A DNA stretch of 64,000 nt from Deltaproteobacteria bacterium (GTDB lineage Bacteria; Acidobacteriota; Thermoanaerobaculia; Multivoradales; JAHZIX01): NCBI GenBank assembly GCA_022601195.1, contig JAHZIX010000008.1:184572-248571 (forward strand), written 5' to 3'. This document shows positions 42,478 to 51,150 of the stretch, in pieces (the stretch's first letter is position 1; each line of letters starts with the position of its first letter). The position numbers were made by a program, and so were the translations under genes. Under the pieces are notes generated by a model. It had not been told where the DNA came from, ran no database searches, and worked only from the letters and a program-made list of their open reading frames with translations.

Positions 42478-45424
42478 GAGGGGTACCCAACTCTTTTTCG
42501 AGCTCCAATAGAGCCTGTCGAGCTCGTTGAGTCGCCGGATGGGATTCGCCACGGGACTCCAACAAGATCTGAGTGCTACCGACCAGGAGCGCCTGAGCCT
42601 CGGCCACCTGTCCAAGGCGGCCGAGGCCCAAGCCGAGGAGGCTCTCACTCTCCGCAAGCCGCCAATGTCCGGCAGGGAGTGCCTGCCGCCGAATAGCAAC
42701 CGCCTCCCGGAGTAACCCAACCGCCTCTTCGGTTCGGCCTTGTTCGAGCAGCAACCGGGCCAGACCGGTTTGAGTGAAAGCCAAATCTGGATGGGATTCC
42801 GGCAAGGCGGACCGACGCACCGCCAGGGCTTTTCGGTACACGGCCTCCGCCTCCGGAAGCTTTTCCTGTTGCAACAACAGGGAACCCAGGTTGTTGAGGG
42901 AGAGGCCGACATCCGGATGATCCTCTCCCAAGGCGGACCGACGGATTTCCACAGCTCTGCGCTGGAGGGCTTCTGCCTCCACCAAATCGCCTTTGGCTTT
43001 GGCTACAAAGGCCAAGTTGTTGAGGCTCGACGCGACCGCCGGATGCTCCGGCCCGAGCGCCGTCTTTCGCATCGCCAGGGCTTGCCGATAGATTTCCTCT
43101 GACTCTGCCAAATCTCCCCGATGACGCACCACAGCAGCGAGGGTATCGAGGGTTGTAGCCGTATCCGGGTGGCTCTCCCCCAGAGCCTTTCGGCTGACCT
43201 CCAAGGCTTGGCGTAGTAGGGGTTCCGCCCGATCCAACTCCCCGCGGCGAAAATAGAGAGTGGCCACCGTGGTCAGAATGACGGCCACCCGGGGGTGCTC
43301 CTCCCCAAGAAGTCTCTCGTTGAGCTCCAAAGCGCGTAGCAGCACCGGTTCGGCAGCCTCATAGTCTCCACTCTGGTAGAGCAAAGTCCCCGCGTTGAGC
43401 TCGCCGGTGGCCACGTGGGGATGGTCCTCCCCGAGGGCCAAGCGTTGAATCATCAAGGCCTGCTGGACCAATTCGGCGGCTGCACTGTACTCCCCAAGGG
43501 AAGAACGCAACACCGCTAGGTTGTTGAGACTCGAGGCGACCTCCGGATGGTTCTTCCCCCACAGCCGTCGCTGAATCTCCAATCCCTCCTCTACCAAGAA
43601 GATCCCTTCTTCCACCTCACCACCAGCTCCCATGGCCATGCCCACCCCCACCAAACTCTTGGCAACAGCGGGATCCTCTCTTCCCAGTTGACCCTCGCGA
43701 ATGCCCAAAGCTTCACGGTGCAATTGAGCCGCCCGCTCGAATTCTCCTTTGGCGTACTCCAATTGAGCCAAATGGTCCAGACTCTCGGCCGCATCCAGGT
43801 GGCTAGCTCCGAGAGCGCCACTGCGAACTTCGAGAGCGCCCTCCAGGAGAGGAGCCGCCCGCTCGAAGAGACCCAATTTGCGGTAGATCTCCCCCACCGT
43901 GTCCATCATCACAGCACGGACCTGGGGCTCCGTACCCGTCTCTTGCTCGAGCTGGGAAGCGCCCCGATCTAGAATTTCCCGAGCCGTGATCCGCTCGCCC
44001 CGCGCCGTCTCCGGGTCCGAAATCTCGAACAAACCCAGGACAAAATCCAAGGCCTGTTGAGCTTTGGCTCGCTCCGTGTCCGCCCGGTCTCGCTCGCGAC
44101 CGATCTCGAGTCTCTGCCAGGCCAAAGAGAGGACTAGGGCCGCCAACAACACCATGGCAAGAGAGAGCACCCTATTGCGCCGAATGAACTTACTGGCCCG
44201 GTAGGCGAAAGTGCTACGCCGGGCGACGACGGGCCGGCCTTCGAGATACCGGCGAAGGTCTTCCGAGAGCTGTTCGACACTGCCGTAACGACGGTCTGGC
44301 TCTGGGCTCAAGGCCTTGAGAACGATGTTGTCCAGATCTCCCTTGAGGAGGCGACTCAGTCGGTGGGGCTCTTCTCCCCGCAGCCGGCTGACCTGATTCG
44401 ATTCCCTCGGCGCAGCTGGGTCGTTCTCTGACTGAGTGGCTTGCCCCGAGGTCGATTCGAAAGCAGCCCCCAAATCCCGGGTCACAATGCTGCTGGGCCG
44501 CTCCGGCGAGGATTCGCGCAAAGACCGAGCTTCCCCCGCCCCTAGCTGCTGGACAGGCTGATTGGGTAGGCGTCCGGTCAGTAGCTCGTAGAGCAAGACC
44601 CCCAGAGAATAAACATCGCTCCCCGTGGTCACCGGATCCCCGAGAATCTGCTCTGGGCTGGCGTAGCGAGGCGTCAAACGCCTCTGAGCGGTCACTGTTG
44701 GCTGGCCCGAGGGCGCAGACTCGTCCGCATCGAGGAGCTTGGCGATGCCAAAATCAAGCAGCTTCGGCTGGCCCTCCTCGGTGACGAGAATATTCGATGG
44801 CTTCAAGTCCCGATGAATTACCAAGTTGCGATGAGCAAACTGAACGGCGCCGCAAACCACCCGGAACACCTCCAAGCGGCGCCGCACAGATAGCTGATGA
44901 ATGTCGCAGTAGCGATCGAAGGGCAACCCTTCGATGTACTCCATCACGAAGTAAGGCTGGCCCTCCTTCGTCGTACCTCCATCCAAAAGGCGAGCGATAT
45001 GGGGATGATCCAAACGGGCTAGGATGTCTCGTTCCTGGTGAAAGCGGCGCACGATCTCATCGGAGTCCATGCCCCTCTTGATCAGCTTCACGGCGACCAC
45101 GTGCTGGAAGGCAGGGTCTTCACGGCTGGCGAGGAAGACGGCTCCCATGCCTCCTCGACCGATCTCCCTGCCCACCCGATAGGGACCTATCTTGTGCAGA
45201 CGGGCTTGGGAGGACGACAGCAGCGGGGCGAGGGATTCAGCAGCAGGAGATTCGAGAAAACCGCCAGCAGAGTCATAGGATTCGAGTAGAGACTCCACTT
45301 CCCTTCTCAGGGCTGGTTGCTCCCCACAACTCCGGTCGAGAAAATCGCTGCGTTGGGCCGGCGGCAGCTCCAGGGCTTCGGCAACGACCGCCTTGACCCG
45401 CTGCCAGCTCCCTTGACTCTCCAT
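42452..45424 (-). CDS. Ser/Thr protein kinase with TPR domain
   Basis: A membrane Hanks-type kinase of 990 residues. A short N-terminal segment (about 1-75) precedes the kinase domain: GREIGRGGMGAVFLA (P-loop), VAVKLIKRG (Lys), VIHRDLKPSNILV (catalytic loop) and LLDFGIAKL (DFG). One transmembrane helix (about 430-450, LSLAMVLLAALVLSLAW) follows. The C-terminal half is a long TPR array of about ten 42-residue kinesin-light-chain-like repeats with the HPxVAxSLNNLA pattern. The start at 45424 is 17 bp after the sigma factor stop; an earlier ATG at 45490 would overlap that gene. This sigma factor-kinase-TPR pair is typical of Acidobacteriota and suggests the kinase and sigma factor act in one pathway. 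Confidence 0.94.
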   Translation of the reverse strand: MESQGSWQRVKAVVAEALELPPAQRSDFLDRSCGEQPALRREVESLLESYDSAGGFLESPAAESLAPLLSSSQARLHKIGPYRVGREIGRGGMGAVFLASREDPAFQHVVAVKLIKRGMDSDEIVRRFHQERDILARLDHPHIARLLDGGTTKEGQPYFVMEYIEGLPFDRYCDIHQLSVRRRLEVFRVVCGAVQFAHRNLVIHRDLKPSNILVTEEGQPKLLDFGIAKLLDADESAPSGQPTVTAQRRLTPRYASPEQILGDPVTTGSDVYSLGVLLYELLTGRLPNQPVQQLGAGEARSLRESSPERPSSIVTRDLGAAFESTSGQATQSENDPAAPRESNQVSRLRGEEPHRLSRLLKGDLDNIVLKALSPEPDRRYGSVEQLSEDLRRYLEGRPVVARRSTFAYRASKFIRRNRVLSLAMVLLAALVLSLAWQRLEIGRERDRADTERAKAQQALDFVLGLFEISDPETARGERITAREILDRGASQLEQETGTEPQVRAVMMDTVGEIYRKLGLFERAAPLLEGALEVRSGALGASHLDAAESLDHLAQLEYAKGEFERAAQLHREALGIREGQLGREDPAVAKSLVGVGMAMGAGGEVEEGIFLVEEGLEIQRRLWGKNHPEVASSLNNLAVLRSSLGEYSAAAELVQQALMIQRLALGEDHPHVATGELNAGTLLYQSGDYEAAEPVLLRALELNERLLGEEHPRVAVILTTVATLYFRRGELDRAEPLLRQALEVSRKALGESHPDTATTLDTLAAVVRHRGDLAESEEIYRQALAMRKTALGPEHPAVASSLNNLAFVAKAKGDLVEAEALQRRAVEIRRSALGEDHPDVGLSLNNLGSLLLQQEKLPEAEAVYRKALAVRRSALPESHPDLAFTQTGLARLLLEQGRTEEAVGLLREAVAIRRQALPAGHWRLAESESLLGLGLGRLGQVAEAQALLVGSTQILLESRGESHPATQRARQALLELEKELGTPLTVSPQEP

Positions 45425-45441
45425 CTTCGGCGCCCGAGGCC

Positions 45442-46008
45442 TCAGGCGCTGCCCATGCGGCGAAAGAGCCAGGCCTTGGCAACACTCCACTCTCTCTTCA
45501 CTGTTGCCGGAGAAATGCTCATGACCTCCGCCGTCTCCACAACACTCAGTCCAGCGAAGAACCGTAACTCCACGACCCGAGTCTGCTGAGGATCGAGGGC
45601 TGTCAAATCGGTCAATGCTTGATCCAGCGCCAGCAGATCCACCGACGGCTCAGGCACCGCGTCTCGCGCTTCGTCGAGGCTTAATTTCTGCACCTCACCA
45701 CCGCGTTTGGAAGCACTCCTCTTGCGTGCATGATCGACCAGGATTCTCCGCATCATTTGGGCAGCGACACCAAAGAAATGGGCTCGATTCTGCCATCGCA
45801 CTCTCTTCTGGTCGACCATCTTCAAATAGACCTCATTGACGAGAGCGGTCGCTTGCAAGGTATGCCCTCGCTTCTCACCAAAGAAGTAACCGGCAGCCAA
45901 CCGGTGGAGCTCGTCATACACCAAGGGTAAGAGCTCTTCGAGAGCCTCTACGTTACCGGTGCTCCAGTCGAGAAGAAGACCTGTCACATTTTCTTGTTGA
46001 TGATTCAT
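45442..46008 (-). CDS. ECF-type RNA polymerase sigma factor
   Basis: A 188-residue extracytoplasmic-function sigma factor of the TIGR02999-like (Sig-70_X6) group. Region 2 covers about residues 20-90, with DELHRLAAGYFFGEKRGHTLQATALVNEVYLKM-type sequence (HTLQATALVNEVYL) and AQMMRRILVDHARKR; region 4 includes ELRFFAGLSVVETAEVMSIS and TVKREWSVAKAWL. No anti-sigma gene is adjacent; the kinase immediately downstream may control it, as known for related pairs. The ATG start at 46008 shares 16 of its first 20 bases with the divergent gene at 46218. It likely regulates nearby or distant secreted proteins. Confidence 0.94.
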   Translation of the reverse strand: MNHQQENVTGLLLDWSTGNVEALEELLPLVYDELHRLAAGYFFGEKRGHTLQATALVNEVYLKMVDQKRVRWQNRAHFFGVAAQMMRRILVDHARKRSASKRGGEVQKLSLDEARDAVPEPSVDLLALDQALTDLTALDPQQTRVVELRFFAGLSVVETAEVMSISPATVKREWSVAKAWLFRRMGSA

Positions 46009-46217
46009 AAAAAAATAGAAATTCCACCCAGACGATTTATTCCTCTTCGAGAATCCGGCCCGAGTAACTCCTACTCTATTCTACGGTCCACCGACTCCCA
46101 ACGTTAAATAACCCACATTTTTTGAGCCCTTTTTCCAGATCTCTGCGCGTTACCAACCGTGGCTCGATAGGCGAGCCCAAAAATAAGGGCGATCATCTAC
46201 CTTCATTGGGAGACAAA

Positions 46218-46772
46218 ATGAACAATCAGCAGGAAAAAACCAATCTAGCTCGCACGGGCTTTCTACTACTCCTAGGGCTGGCGTTATTAGTCCCCAGTGC
46301 CGCACAGGCATATATCAATTGCTATAGCTATGGCCCTGGAGGGATCCTTCTCGGCCCTTGTGAGAATGGATATAACGGCATCGTTCCGAGCTGCTCCGTC
46401 GTCGGCTACGCCAACGATCCGATAAGCCAAGGAAACACTCCTGACCTTCAAGCTCGTCTCATGGACCTGGGAAGCGGCGACTACGACGCCGTCACCATCA
46501 CTCTTCCAGAAGGTTCCAATCGTGAAGCTTACCCGACCGGAGCCCCCACAAAGGGTAGCGCCAGTACTACCCTCCAGGCCCTTTTCCGTGCGGCTGACGA
46601 GGTCGGAGATGGCTTGAAAAAAGGAGAACACCCCTCCACCGATGGTGTTTTACTGGTTTTCGAACGGGGAATTCTCGACCAGTTCCCCGCCGGCGAACCG
46701 ATTCCTATTGAAGAGCTGTTGGGTCTCGCTGACTCGGCCCGCTCGATTACCGGGTACTACGCTCACCGGTAA
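46218..46772 (+). CDS. Secreted protein of unknown function next to sigma factor
   Basis: A 184-residue exported protein of unknown function. The signal peptide is TGFLLLLGLALLVPSAAQA. The mature N-terminus has INCYSYGPGGILLGPCENG and SCSVVGYAN (three Cys). The rest has an alpha/beta pattern: LMDLGSGDYDAVTITLP, then LQALFRAADEVGDGLKKGE and DGVLLVFERGIL. The start at 46218 is supported by GGGAGA eight bases upstream; an ATG at 46122 lacks one. It is transcribed away from the sigma factor-kinase pair, with 209 bp between divergent starts, and ends in a strong terminator. A target of that sigma factor is a fair guess. Confidence 0.78.
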   Translation: MNNQQEKTNLARTGFLLLLGLALLVPSAAQAYINCYSYGPGGILLGPCENGYNGIVPSCSVVGYANDPISQGNTPDLQARLMDLGSGDYDAVTITLPEGSNREAYPTGAPTKGSASTTLQALFRAADEVGDGLKKGEHPSTDGVLLVFERGILDQFPAGEPIPIEELLGLADSARSITGYYAHR

Positions 46773-46784
46773 ATGCTTGTTTTA

Positions 46785-46836
46785 GGTCTCGTCTCTCACG
46801 CAAGGTCTACCCTCGCCGTGTAGGAGAGACGAGACC
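46785..46836 (+). terminator. Intrinsic terminator with 13-bp stem
   Basis: GGTCTCGTCTCTC (46785-46797) and GAGAGACGAGACC (46824-46836) form a perfect 13-bp stem with a 26-nt loop, followed by ATTTTCCC. It starts 12 bp after the stop of the secreted protein gene and can end its transcript. It also lies 55 bp from the stop of the convergent LolA-like gene. Confidence 0.7.
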
Positions 46837-46891
46837 ATTTTCCCTGGCCCCTGACTGACCGACGGGTCGATTGTTCTACTAGTTTCCTGGC

Positions 46892-47647
46892 TTACTGGTC
46901 TACAGAGGCGGATGGCTGTGGAAATGAAAAGCGGTCATCAGAGATCTCGACTCCCACTTCGACCTTGCTCAATCTAATGATCTGAGGTGCTGGAGCTACC
47001 GAGATGGTTTGGGAGATCTGGAAGGGAAAAAGGACTCCCGCGACCTCTCGGTAATCGCTCACATCGACGATGACCTCAACCTCATTTCCCTGAACCACCT
47101 CAGACACGGTCTGGCGAATCTCGAGGTAGCTACTGGCATCGAGAGAGAGCACCACAGACGCCCCTCCCTTGCGCTTCACCAGAATCTCGAAGACCTCCTT
47201 GCCATCGACCTTGGCTCGACCGAGAAGCTCAACCTCGTGGCCCTTGGCTTGGTACCCGATCAGAGGCCCTTCGAAATCCGCTTGTTCGACGATCTCCGCC
47301 ATCTGCTCCGGCGCCAACTTTCTTGGCCCTGCCCCGGCAAAGGGCACGACAGCCCAGGCCGTCTCGCCGTCATAGGCCTGGATGGCCGGTGCTCCTTCTA
47401 CCGAAAATTCGATACGCATGCGATCCGGTCGCTTGAACTCAACGGCCAAAGGTCCGCTCACAGCATCTCCCAGACTCATCGTCCCGGTCATTCGGATGGT
47501 CTCAATGGCTTTCCAGGCCTCCGGACCACCGCGAGCCTCGACATTGCGCTCGATCACCTCTTCTACGGTCTGCGCCCCTACCCGGGGAACAATCGTGGCT
47601 ACTACCCCTGTCACTACCATCGCAATGAGGATCGTTCTCCGAAACAT
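46892..47647 (-). CDS. LolA-like secreted protein
   Basis: A 251-residue exported protein. The start at 47647 has a strong AAGGAGA site. The signal peptide ends VPRVGAQ. The mature protein resembles LolA/LolB-like or outer membrane lipoprotein-sorting folds: VIERNVEARGGPEAWKAIETI, MRIEFSVEGAPAIQAYDGETAWAV-type segments, GKEVFEILVKR and YLEIRQTVSEV. Proteins of this kind often bind lipids in the periplasm, but the true LolA features are not proven here. It is divergent from the malonyl-CoA synthetase gene, with 252 bp between the starts. Confidence 0.75.
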   Translation of the reverse strand: MFRRTILIAMVVTGVVATIVPRVGAQTVEEVIERNVEARGGPEAWKAIETIRMTGTMSLGDAVSGPLAVEFKRPDRMRIEFSVEGAPAIQAYDGETAWAVVPFAGAGPRKLAPEQMAEIVEQADFEGPLIGYQAKGHEVELLGRAKVDGKEVFEILVKRKGGASVVLSLDASSYLEIRQTVSEVVQGNEVEVIVDVSDYREVAGVLFPFQISQTISVAPAPQIIRLSKVEVGVEISDDRFSFPQPSASVDQ

Positions 47648-47899
47648 GATCGTCTCCTTTATTGGAAGCCCGCGATAAGAGTCCGGCGACGGCAAGAACC
47701 TGGGATCGGACGGTGGATCGAGGTGAGGGATCGGGATCGGACCAGGGACCTGTCCCAACTTCTTCTACCAAGAACCGCCATCGGAGGGCAGGTCCGAGCC
47801 ATCGAGAGCCTTTACTCCGGGCTGTAGATTCCTTCAACATCGTGCCGCTCCTCCCAGCCTCCCTTGCACAACGGCCAGCACACCCCATAGTGTATCGCC

Positions 47900-49423
47900 A
47901 TGAAGTGGATCGATAGGTCTGAGTCTCACGCGGACCGAATTGCGGTGATCAACGCCGGCGAGGCATTTCGCTACCGAGAAGTGATCGACGCCTCCAGTGC
48001 AATCGCTAGTTTTCTTCTCCAGGGAGGAAAAGACCTGGCCGGCGAGCGGGTAGCCCTCATGGCATCTCCGGGCTTTCGCTTTGTGGCGGCCCTTTGGGGC
48101 ATCTGGCGGGCCGGTGGTGTCGCCGTCCCCCTGTGCTTGTCTCATCCTAGGCCAGAGTTGGAACATGTGTTGCGGGACTCCGATGCGAGCTGGGCCTTGT
48201 TCGACTCCGGCTTCGTCGAGGTTCTATCTCCGCTGGCTCGCGACCTGGAAATTCGCCCCTGCCAGTTAGAAGAGATCCCTGCGATCTTCGCCGACCCGGC
48301 CTTCCCCACGATCACCGGGGACCATCCGGCGACTCTGTTCTACACCAGTGGAACGACGGGAAAGCCAAAGGGAGTGGTCGCCACCCACGGCAACTTCCAG
48401 GCTCAGGTGGAAACCCTCCGCACCAGTTGGGGTTGGCAGAAAGAGGACCGAATTCTCAACGTACTGCCTTTGCATCACGTCCACGGGCTCGTCAATATCC
48501 AGGGATGCGCCCTGTGGTCCGGGGCGACTTGGGAGTCCCTGGGGAAATTCGACGCCGACGCCGTTTGGGAACGTCTCGCCAGCGGCGAGATCACCCTTTT
48601 CATGGCCGTCCCGACTATCTACCATCGGCTGATCCGGGCCTGGCAGTCGAAGGACTCTTCTCACCAACGGAAGCTTTCCGAAGGAGCTGCCCGGTTGAGA
48701 CTCATGGTCTCCGGCTCCGCAGCCCTTCCCGTTCAGGTCCTCGAGTCCTGGCAGCGCATCACCGGGCATGTCCTGTTGGAGCGCTACGGCATGACCGAGA
48801 TTGGCATGGCCCTCTCCAACCCCCTCGAGGGAAACCGGCGACCTGGCCATGTGGGGCAACCCTTGCCGGGAGTCGATGTCCGCCTGGTGGACGAACACGA
48901 GCAATCGGTTCCCGCAGGAGAGCCCGGGGAGCTGAGGGTGCGAGGGCCTGCGGTGTTCAGTCAGTATTGGAGGCAGCCCCAGGAGACCGCTGAGGCCTTT
49001 CGAGACGGTTGGTTCCTCACCGGTGATGTCGCCGTCTTCGAGCAAGGTAGCTATCGTATTCTGGGTCGAAGCAGCGTCGACATCATCAAAACCGGTGGCT
49101 ATAAAGTCTCTGCCTTAGAAGTAGAAAGTGTGCTCCGGGACCACCCCGGAATCCAAGACTGTGCGGTGGTCGGGCTCCAAGATCCCGAGTGGGGACAGGT
49201 GATCGCTGCAGCTCTCGTCGTCGGCCAAGGCTTTGCTCTCTCGGAAGACGAGCTTCGTCCCTGGACCCAGGAAATTCTGGCCCCCTATAAGCTGCCGCGA
49301 AAATTTCTCGTGATAGAAGAACTACCCAGAAACGCCCTGGGCAAGGTGATCAAACCCCGAGTCGCTGAGCTCTTCCTGGAAACGACCGAAGACACCTCAT
49401 CCGCCTCCACAGGGAAGTCTTAA
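47900..49423 (+). CDS. ACSF3-type malonyl/methylmalonyl-CoA synthetase
   Basis: An ATP-dependent acyl-CoA synthetase, 507 residues, of the ANL superfamily. The AMP-binding P-loop is LFYTSGTTGKPKGVV (about residue 147), and LPLHHVHGLVNI, RYGMTEIGMALSNP and TGDVAVFEQG follow. The last part GRSSVDIIKTGGYKVSALEVE, then PRNALGKV with the catalytic Lys, closely matches mammalian ACSF3, which activates malonate and methylmalonate. Malonyl-CoA would feed fatty acid synthesis (fabD at 1-585). The gene precedes a GT-C membrane protein by 58 bp. Substrate assignment rests on similarity recalled from the family. Confidence 0.85.
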   Translation: MKWIDRSESHADRIAVINAGEAFRYREVIDASSAIASFLLQGGKDLAGERVALMASPGFRFVAALWGIWRAGGVAVPLCLSHPRPELEHVLRDSDASWALFDSGFVEVLSPLARDLEIRPCQLEEIPAIFADPAFPTITGDHPATLFYTSGTTGKPKGVVATHGNFQAQVETLRTSWGWQKEDRILNVLPLHHVHGLVNIQGCALWSGATWESLGKFDADAVWERLASGEITLFMAVPTIYHRLIRAWQSKDSSHQRKLSEGAARLRLMVSGSAALPVQVLESWQRITGHVLLERYGMTEIGMALSNPLEGNRRPGHVGQPLPGVDVRLVDEHEQSVPAGEPGELRVRGPAVFSQYWRQPQETAEAFRDGWFLTGDVAVFEQGSYRILGRSSVDIIKTGGYKVSALEVESVLRDHPGIQDCAVVGLQDPEWGQVIAAALVVGQGFALSEDELRPWTQEILAPYKLPRKFLVIEELPRNALGKVIKPRVAELFLETTEDTSSASTGKS

Positions 49424-49480
49424 CCTGACATCATACGCCCGAATCTCGAGCCTTCTTGATGTCCTGAGGAGAGATCACCT

Positions 49481-51094
49481 TTGAGCTTGCAGCGCGCCGA
49501 TCGTTCATCCCTTTGGAAGCGGCCCTTCGGCTGGTCTTGGTTGGTGGTGGCATTGTGGGTCCCCTTGGGGATCTACTTTGTCTACCAACATTCCGGCAAG
49601 GCCCTCGATGATTTCTTTGTCACCTTTCGGTACGCAGAGAACCTGGTCCAGGGTCATGGCTTCGTCTTCAACCCGGGAGAACGGATTCTAGGACTGACGA
49701 ATCCGGGACTGGGCCTCCTCTTGGCGGCGCTCCATGGCCTCAGCGGCTTGAGTCTTCCCGGGCTCGCCACCCTGGTCACCGGATTGAGCTTGTTCTCCAT
49801 GGCCTTGGTCCTGTTGCTGGAAGCGAAACGCCGAGACCGCCTCCCGGAAGCTTTCTTCGGTGGCTCCATGGTGCTTCTTTCGGGCTACGTTTGGGCCAGC
49901 CACAGCGGCGCCGCTTCCATCGTGCTACTCCTGCTCCTCGCTGGCGCACGATGCATCGAGAAACACCCCTGGCTGGCGGGCCTTCTCGCCGGAGCCGCGG
50001 TTTGGTGTCGCCCCGATGCGGGCCTCGGGGTCGGCCTGCTGGGACTCCTGTGGTGGTTTCAGAGCCGCCGCCTGCCCTGGCGCTACGGCATCGCTGCCAG
50101 CGCCATGATCCTCGGCGGTGCCCTAGCGGCGGAGATCTATTTCGGCAGCTTCGTTCCCGTGACCCTGGAGTCCAAGCGGCTATTGGCGGAGATGAATGGC
50201 GGTGTTGGTCATCGCCTGAACTTCTGGCCGAAAGCTCTTCCCGCATGGCATCGCCACGGCGGACCACTGGCTCTATGGCTGCTGGCGGTAGGAGCCGTCG
50301 GTCAAATCCCCCTTTTCCGACATTCCGGCCGGGCGGGACGACTCTTAGTGCTTTACTCCATCGCCTTAGCCGTGGCCTACCCCCTCCTCGGAGTCGCCTT
50401 CTTTAGCTGGTACACGGTGCCCACGGCGGTGGCTCTCCTCTACGGCTTTGGCTATGCCTGCGTCGGTGCGGTGAGACTGGCAAAGAAATGGTCCACCCAG
50501 ATCCTGCCGGCACCGAAATCCCCGACTCGGAAACCTCTGCGCTATGTCATCGCCCCCGTGCTGGTGGGGCTTCTCTTGCTTCCATTGGTGATTTCCTTCG
50601 CTCAAACCAGCTGGAAATCCGTTAACGGCCCCAAATGGTCGGCGCGTCTCCCGGCCTATCGGCAAGCTGCTTTGTGGATCAAAGAAAACTCGACCCCGGA
50701 CGAATCCCTGGCGGCGACCGAAATTGGAGTTCTCGGCTTCTACAGTCAGCGCCCGTTGGAAGATCTCTTAGGGATGGTCAACCCCAAAGTTTTCCCTTTT
50801 ATCCCGCAGCGAGATTTCCGTGGCGCCTTCCTGGTACAGCCAGCTGAATTTGTCGTCGCTCTGTCCCGAAAGAAGCAGCGTAGCCACCTCGCCAACCTCG
50901 CCAGGACTCGCTGGTTTCGCCGGGCCTATGAGGAAGTCGCACGCTTCGACCAGCCCAACCGACGCGGCTTTGTGACCGTCTACCGACGCAAGCCCGGATC
51001 CAAATTGCCACCTCCTCACAAGGTCCCCACAAAAGCCAAACCCTCCCGGGAGCCCCTCCCAAAAAAGGCGAATCCCCAAAAGACGAAGCCATAG
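49481..51094 (+). CDS. GT-C-fold membrane glycosyltransferase-like protein
   Basis: A polytopic membrane protein of 537 residues, with about ten transmembrane helices up to residue 370 and a soluble C-terminal part. The first loop DDFFVTFRYAENLVQGHGFV, followed by GERILGLTNPGLGLLLA, is the acidic DD-containing loop and signature of GT-C enzymes that use polyprenyl-phosphate sugars. The C-terminal tail (from about residue 500) is Lys/Pro-rich. The TTG start at 49481 follows a GAGGAG site by nine bases. It may add sugars to a lipid or protein outside the membrane. It sits between the malonyl-CoA synthetase and PepQ genes. Confidence 0.82.
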   Translation: MSLQRADRSSLWKRPFGWSWLVVALWVPLGIYFVYQHSGKALDDFFVTFRYAENLVQGHGFVFNPGERILGLTNPGLGLLLAALHGLSGLSLPGLATLVTGLSLFSMALVLLLEAKRRDRLPEAFFGGSMVLLSGYVWASHSGAASIVLLLLLAGARCIEKHPWLAGLLAGAAVWCRPDAGLGVGLLGLLWWFQSRRLPWRYGIAASAMILGGALAAEIYFGSFVPVTLESKRLLAEMNGGVGHRLNFWPKALPAWHRHGGPLALWLLAVGAVGQIPLFRHSGRAGRLLVLYSIALAVAYPLLGVAFFSWYTVPTAVALLYGFGYACVGAVRLAKKWSTQILPAPKSPTRKPLRYVIAPVLVGLLLLPLVISFAQTSWKSVNGPKWSARLPAYRQAALWIKENSTPDESLAATEIGVLGFYSQRPLEDLLGMVNPKVFPFIPQRDFRGAFLVQPAEFVVALSRKKQRSHLANLARTRWFRRAYEEVARFDQPNRRGFVTVYRRKPGSKLPPPHKVPTKAKPSREPLPKKANPQKTKP

Positions 51095-51150
51095 AGGTTC
51101 GTCGAGATTGAGATACTCTGCCGCAAGCATCAACCGGCGAAGGAGATGAG

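Noticed and set aside
45425..45490. Earlier start for the TPR kinase
   Set aside because: It would overlap the sigma factor gene by 49 bp; the ATG at 45424 is 17 bp after that gene's stop and is followed directly by the normal kinase N-terminal region.
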